A stretch of 64,000 nucleotides of DNA from the NCBI GenBank assembly GCA_009760855.2, contig WPIO01000065.1, positions 124,001 through 188,000 of the forward strand, in the 5' to 3' direction. The position numbers and the translations under genes are program-made. Under the pieces are notes generated by a model. That model made no database searches. It worked only from the letters and a program-made list of their open reading frames with translations, and was not told the DNA's origin. The stretch is from Cristatella mucedo (lineage: Eukaryota > Bryozoa > Phylactolaemata > Cristatellidae). Shown piece by piece: positions 62,186-64,000 of this stretch; the first letter of the stretch is position 1; each line of letters begins with the position of its first letter.

Positions 62186-62869
62186 CATTCAGCCGCCAGT
62201 AAATGAGAGCTCTTTCAGATAGGATCCTCTCCTAAAGCTGAATAGGCTGAATAGGCATGTCATCGGATCAACCTAGAAATGCTTCAACGAGCAGGCCCCC
62301 CAGGCCCCACGGATCAATAGCAGCAAGCAGGCAGGTGGCAGGAGCAGCATGATCAGCAGAAGCCACGTTACTAGCCACACAACTAGGCGTGAGAATCATC
62401 GTGGTGCATAAGCACCAGAATAAGTGTCTCTTCGTGATGCAAGAGAGACTATGTCGCGGCTAGCCCCTAACTCGTCAAGGCACGCAAGAGCAGACTCAGC
62501 TATTGCATACCCACTTCGAGAGCCAATTAGTGGCTGTACACTGCTAGTATGATGCCAAAGTTTTGTGCTAGCTGTTTGTAAAATGAAGGTTTCGAGAGTG
62601 CCTGCTGACTGTACGGCAGGGTATCCAAGAAGGGTTTCCAGCCAATTACAGGCCGTTGCCAAATGCCAGCGGCCCTGATCTGCCGCACGCCCACCAACTT
62701 TTTCTAAGAAGTGCATACAGCAGTCGCTTTTAGCTCCAATCCATAGGTTCGTAGCTCGAGGCGTCTATGACCAAGATAAAACTTCAAGAACACTTCAAGA
62801 TAAAACTCGTGGCAGACAGATCTGGGCTCGGTCACAGATATTGATTGTGACGTGGTCCTGAGTTAGGCT

Positions 62870-63146
62870 AGCCAACATCTACTCTCCAACTGCCGACTAT
62901 GGCACATCTTTTTCAGCGGTCCTGAACTGCTACTTCTATGCTACTCACTACCTCAACTGCTCTCCTAACTCTGCTATGCTTCCCACTTTCTCTCTGTTGC
63001 ATGAGACGAAGTCTGTTGGCTACCGAATGCGTACCGAAAGCCGCTTAGGCTGTGAGTTCGCTATACAAAACTCTCCTGCGTAACACCCACATGGTCTTTA
63101 TGACTTTGTGGAGTTACTGACGGAGATACATTACATTACATTACAA
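62870..63146 (+). mobile_element. TTACA-tailed dispersed repeat, copy with tail
   Basis: Opposite orientation to the other two copies; it ends in a short ACATT/TTACA run (63130-63146), which suggests a retroelement tail. Encodes blocks such as CCACTTTCTCTCTGTTGCAT in common with the others. Confidence 0.7.
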
Positions 63147-64000
63147 AGGACCAGGTTACTGGCTCAGTAGAACGCTGATGTAACTAGTATCATAGATACG
63201 AAGGGCTCGAGGGCTAACAGTAAGGGCAACAGGAGCCGGACGACTGTCTGCCACCAAAGCCTCCTGCCCCAAGCTCGACGACGTGCGCCTCCACCAGAAG
63301 AGCATTCCTCCATAGAATCTGCCTGCCTTTCTTCTCTACCTCCGTCTACGCTTTGCTGTACTGCGATCGGGCGCTATAACGTGCCGGGTACATTGAGAAA
63401 CTACATCCAGCGGAGAAGGAAAGGGGAAGGAAGGTTAAGAGCCGGGCCGATGAGAAGGAGAAGAGTGAGGAGAAGAAGAATAAGGAGGCTGCTGGAGGCA
63501 GGTCAAACAACTGGGACCAGACGGAGGGCTGGCCGTCGAGAGGAAGGGAGTGGGAAGACGCGGTCCTGCAGCAGCAGGGAACTGGTGAAGTGGAAAGGCA
63601 AGGGGCAGGTGGAGCAGAGAACTCCGGGAACGGGAGAGGAGCAGGCACCGGGAAGCGTTCGGCCGACCGTGAGCCTAATACATTATGCTGCATCAAGCCC
63701 GTCAAAAGCGCTTGCGCCTCCCTCCCCCACCCACCACCACCCTGCCCCACCACGCCACGCATGCCACCACGTTGACAGATGAAGATCGGATTGGACCAGC
63801 TGACGTGGGCCGAAGCTGTTGTCGGTGTCATGCCCACAGGTTAGGCTCCCAAGCCGCCGGCATTCCTAGCGACTCGGCAGAATTAACTGCTGTCACGCAG
63901 CAGACTGAGCAACTGCAGCAGCGCGGCCGTTTTTGCTGGCGTACCCACGATCACGCCCTACAGCCGATGCGAGAGCCGCAACGACTGCTGCATACTATGC

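Larger units (their letters stand above)
51202..64000. other. Region upstream of filamin
   Basis: 12.8 kb without a supportable protein-coding gene. It holds LINE and SINE copies (52735-58145 and 60458-60600), CpG-rich DNA (57.3-61.1 kb), tandem repeats (59590-59663, 61714-61985), a tRNA-like block (62105-62185) and a TTACA-tailed repeat (62870-63146). The Lys/Glu/Arg-rich open frames at 63.4-63.8 kb are purine-rich low-complexity sequence. Confidence 0.7.

Noticed and set aside
63346-63837. Lys/Arg/Glu-rich or Pro/Ser-rich proteins at the right edge
   Set aside because: Purine-rich low-complexity DNA gives open frames on both strands; no domain or splice evidence seen.

Overview
This is a eukaryotic (animal) genomic window dominated by one gene on the minus strand: a filamin, the actin cross-linking protein. 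The start codon is at 51199-51201 and the gene runs leftwards through 27 coding exons to 219. It continues off the left edge, because the last exon ends in phase 1 after the fifteenth immunoglobulin-like (Ig) position. All 26 internal junctions can be placed on GT/AG sites, and the phases chain without a break: 6433 coding bases, or 2144 codons plus 1 base. Repeats Ig1 and Ig4 look closest to the arthropod protein (Drosophila Cheerio, compared from memory). The long introns are full of L2/CR1-like LINE fragments, tRNA-derived SINEs and AC/AG microsatellites. An arthropod, possibly a chelicerate such as a tick, fits best; the species itself is an inference.

Layout in gene order. About 57-61 kb is a CpG-rich upstream region, and 51.2-52.1 kb is a second CpG-rich stretch just before the start codon. 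Exons 1-3 (51.2, 47.7 and 38.2 kb) encode the two calponin-homology domains that bind F-actin. Exons 4-15 (31.4-14.6 kb) encode Ig1-Ig6 and the first strand of Ig7. Exon 16 (12.6-14.3 kb) is 1743 bp long. It replaces the rest of Ig7 with about 460 residues of non-Ig sequence, including 15 tandem copies of an 18-19-residue unit, then encodes the Ig8-equivalent. Exons 17-23 encode the Ig9-Ig13 equivalents, exon 24 plus the start of exon 25 is a short hinge, and exons 25-27 encode the Ig14 and Ig15 equivalents. The remaining C-terminal repeats, including the dimerisation repeat, must lie left of position 1.

No other protein-coding gene could be supported. The non-coding DNA holds: about 20 5'-truncated copies of one L2/CR1-like LINE sharing a 3' hairpin and (ATT)n tail, one of them about 3 kb with endonuclease and RT remnants (43.1-46.1 kb); two tRNA-derived SINE families, one sharing its 3' tail with the LINE; a hAT-type DNA element with 8-bp target-site duplications and a LINE inserted inside it (21.5-22.7 kb); a 946-bp foldback palindrome (14.9-15.8 kb) with a partial second copy; several lower-copy dispersed repeats; and many microsatellites and minisatellites.

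The most interesting item is the in-frame tandem-repeat segment that takes the place of an Ig domain in the rod of this filamin.
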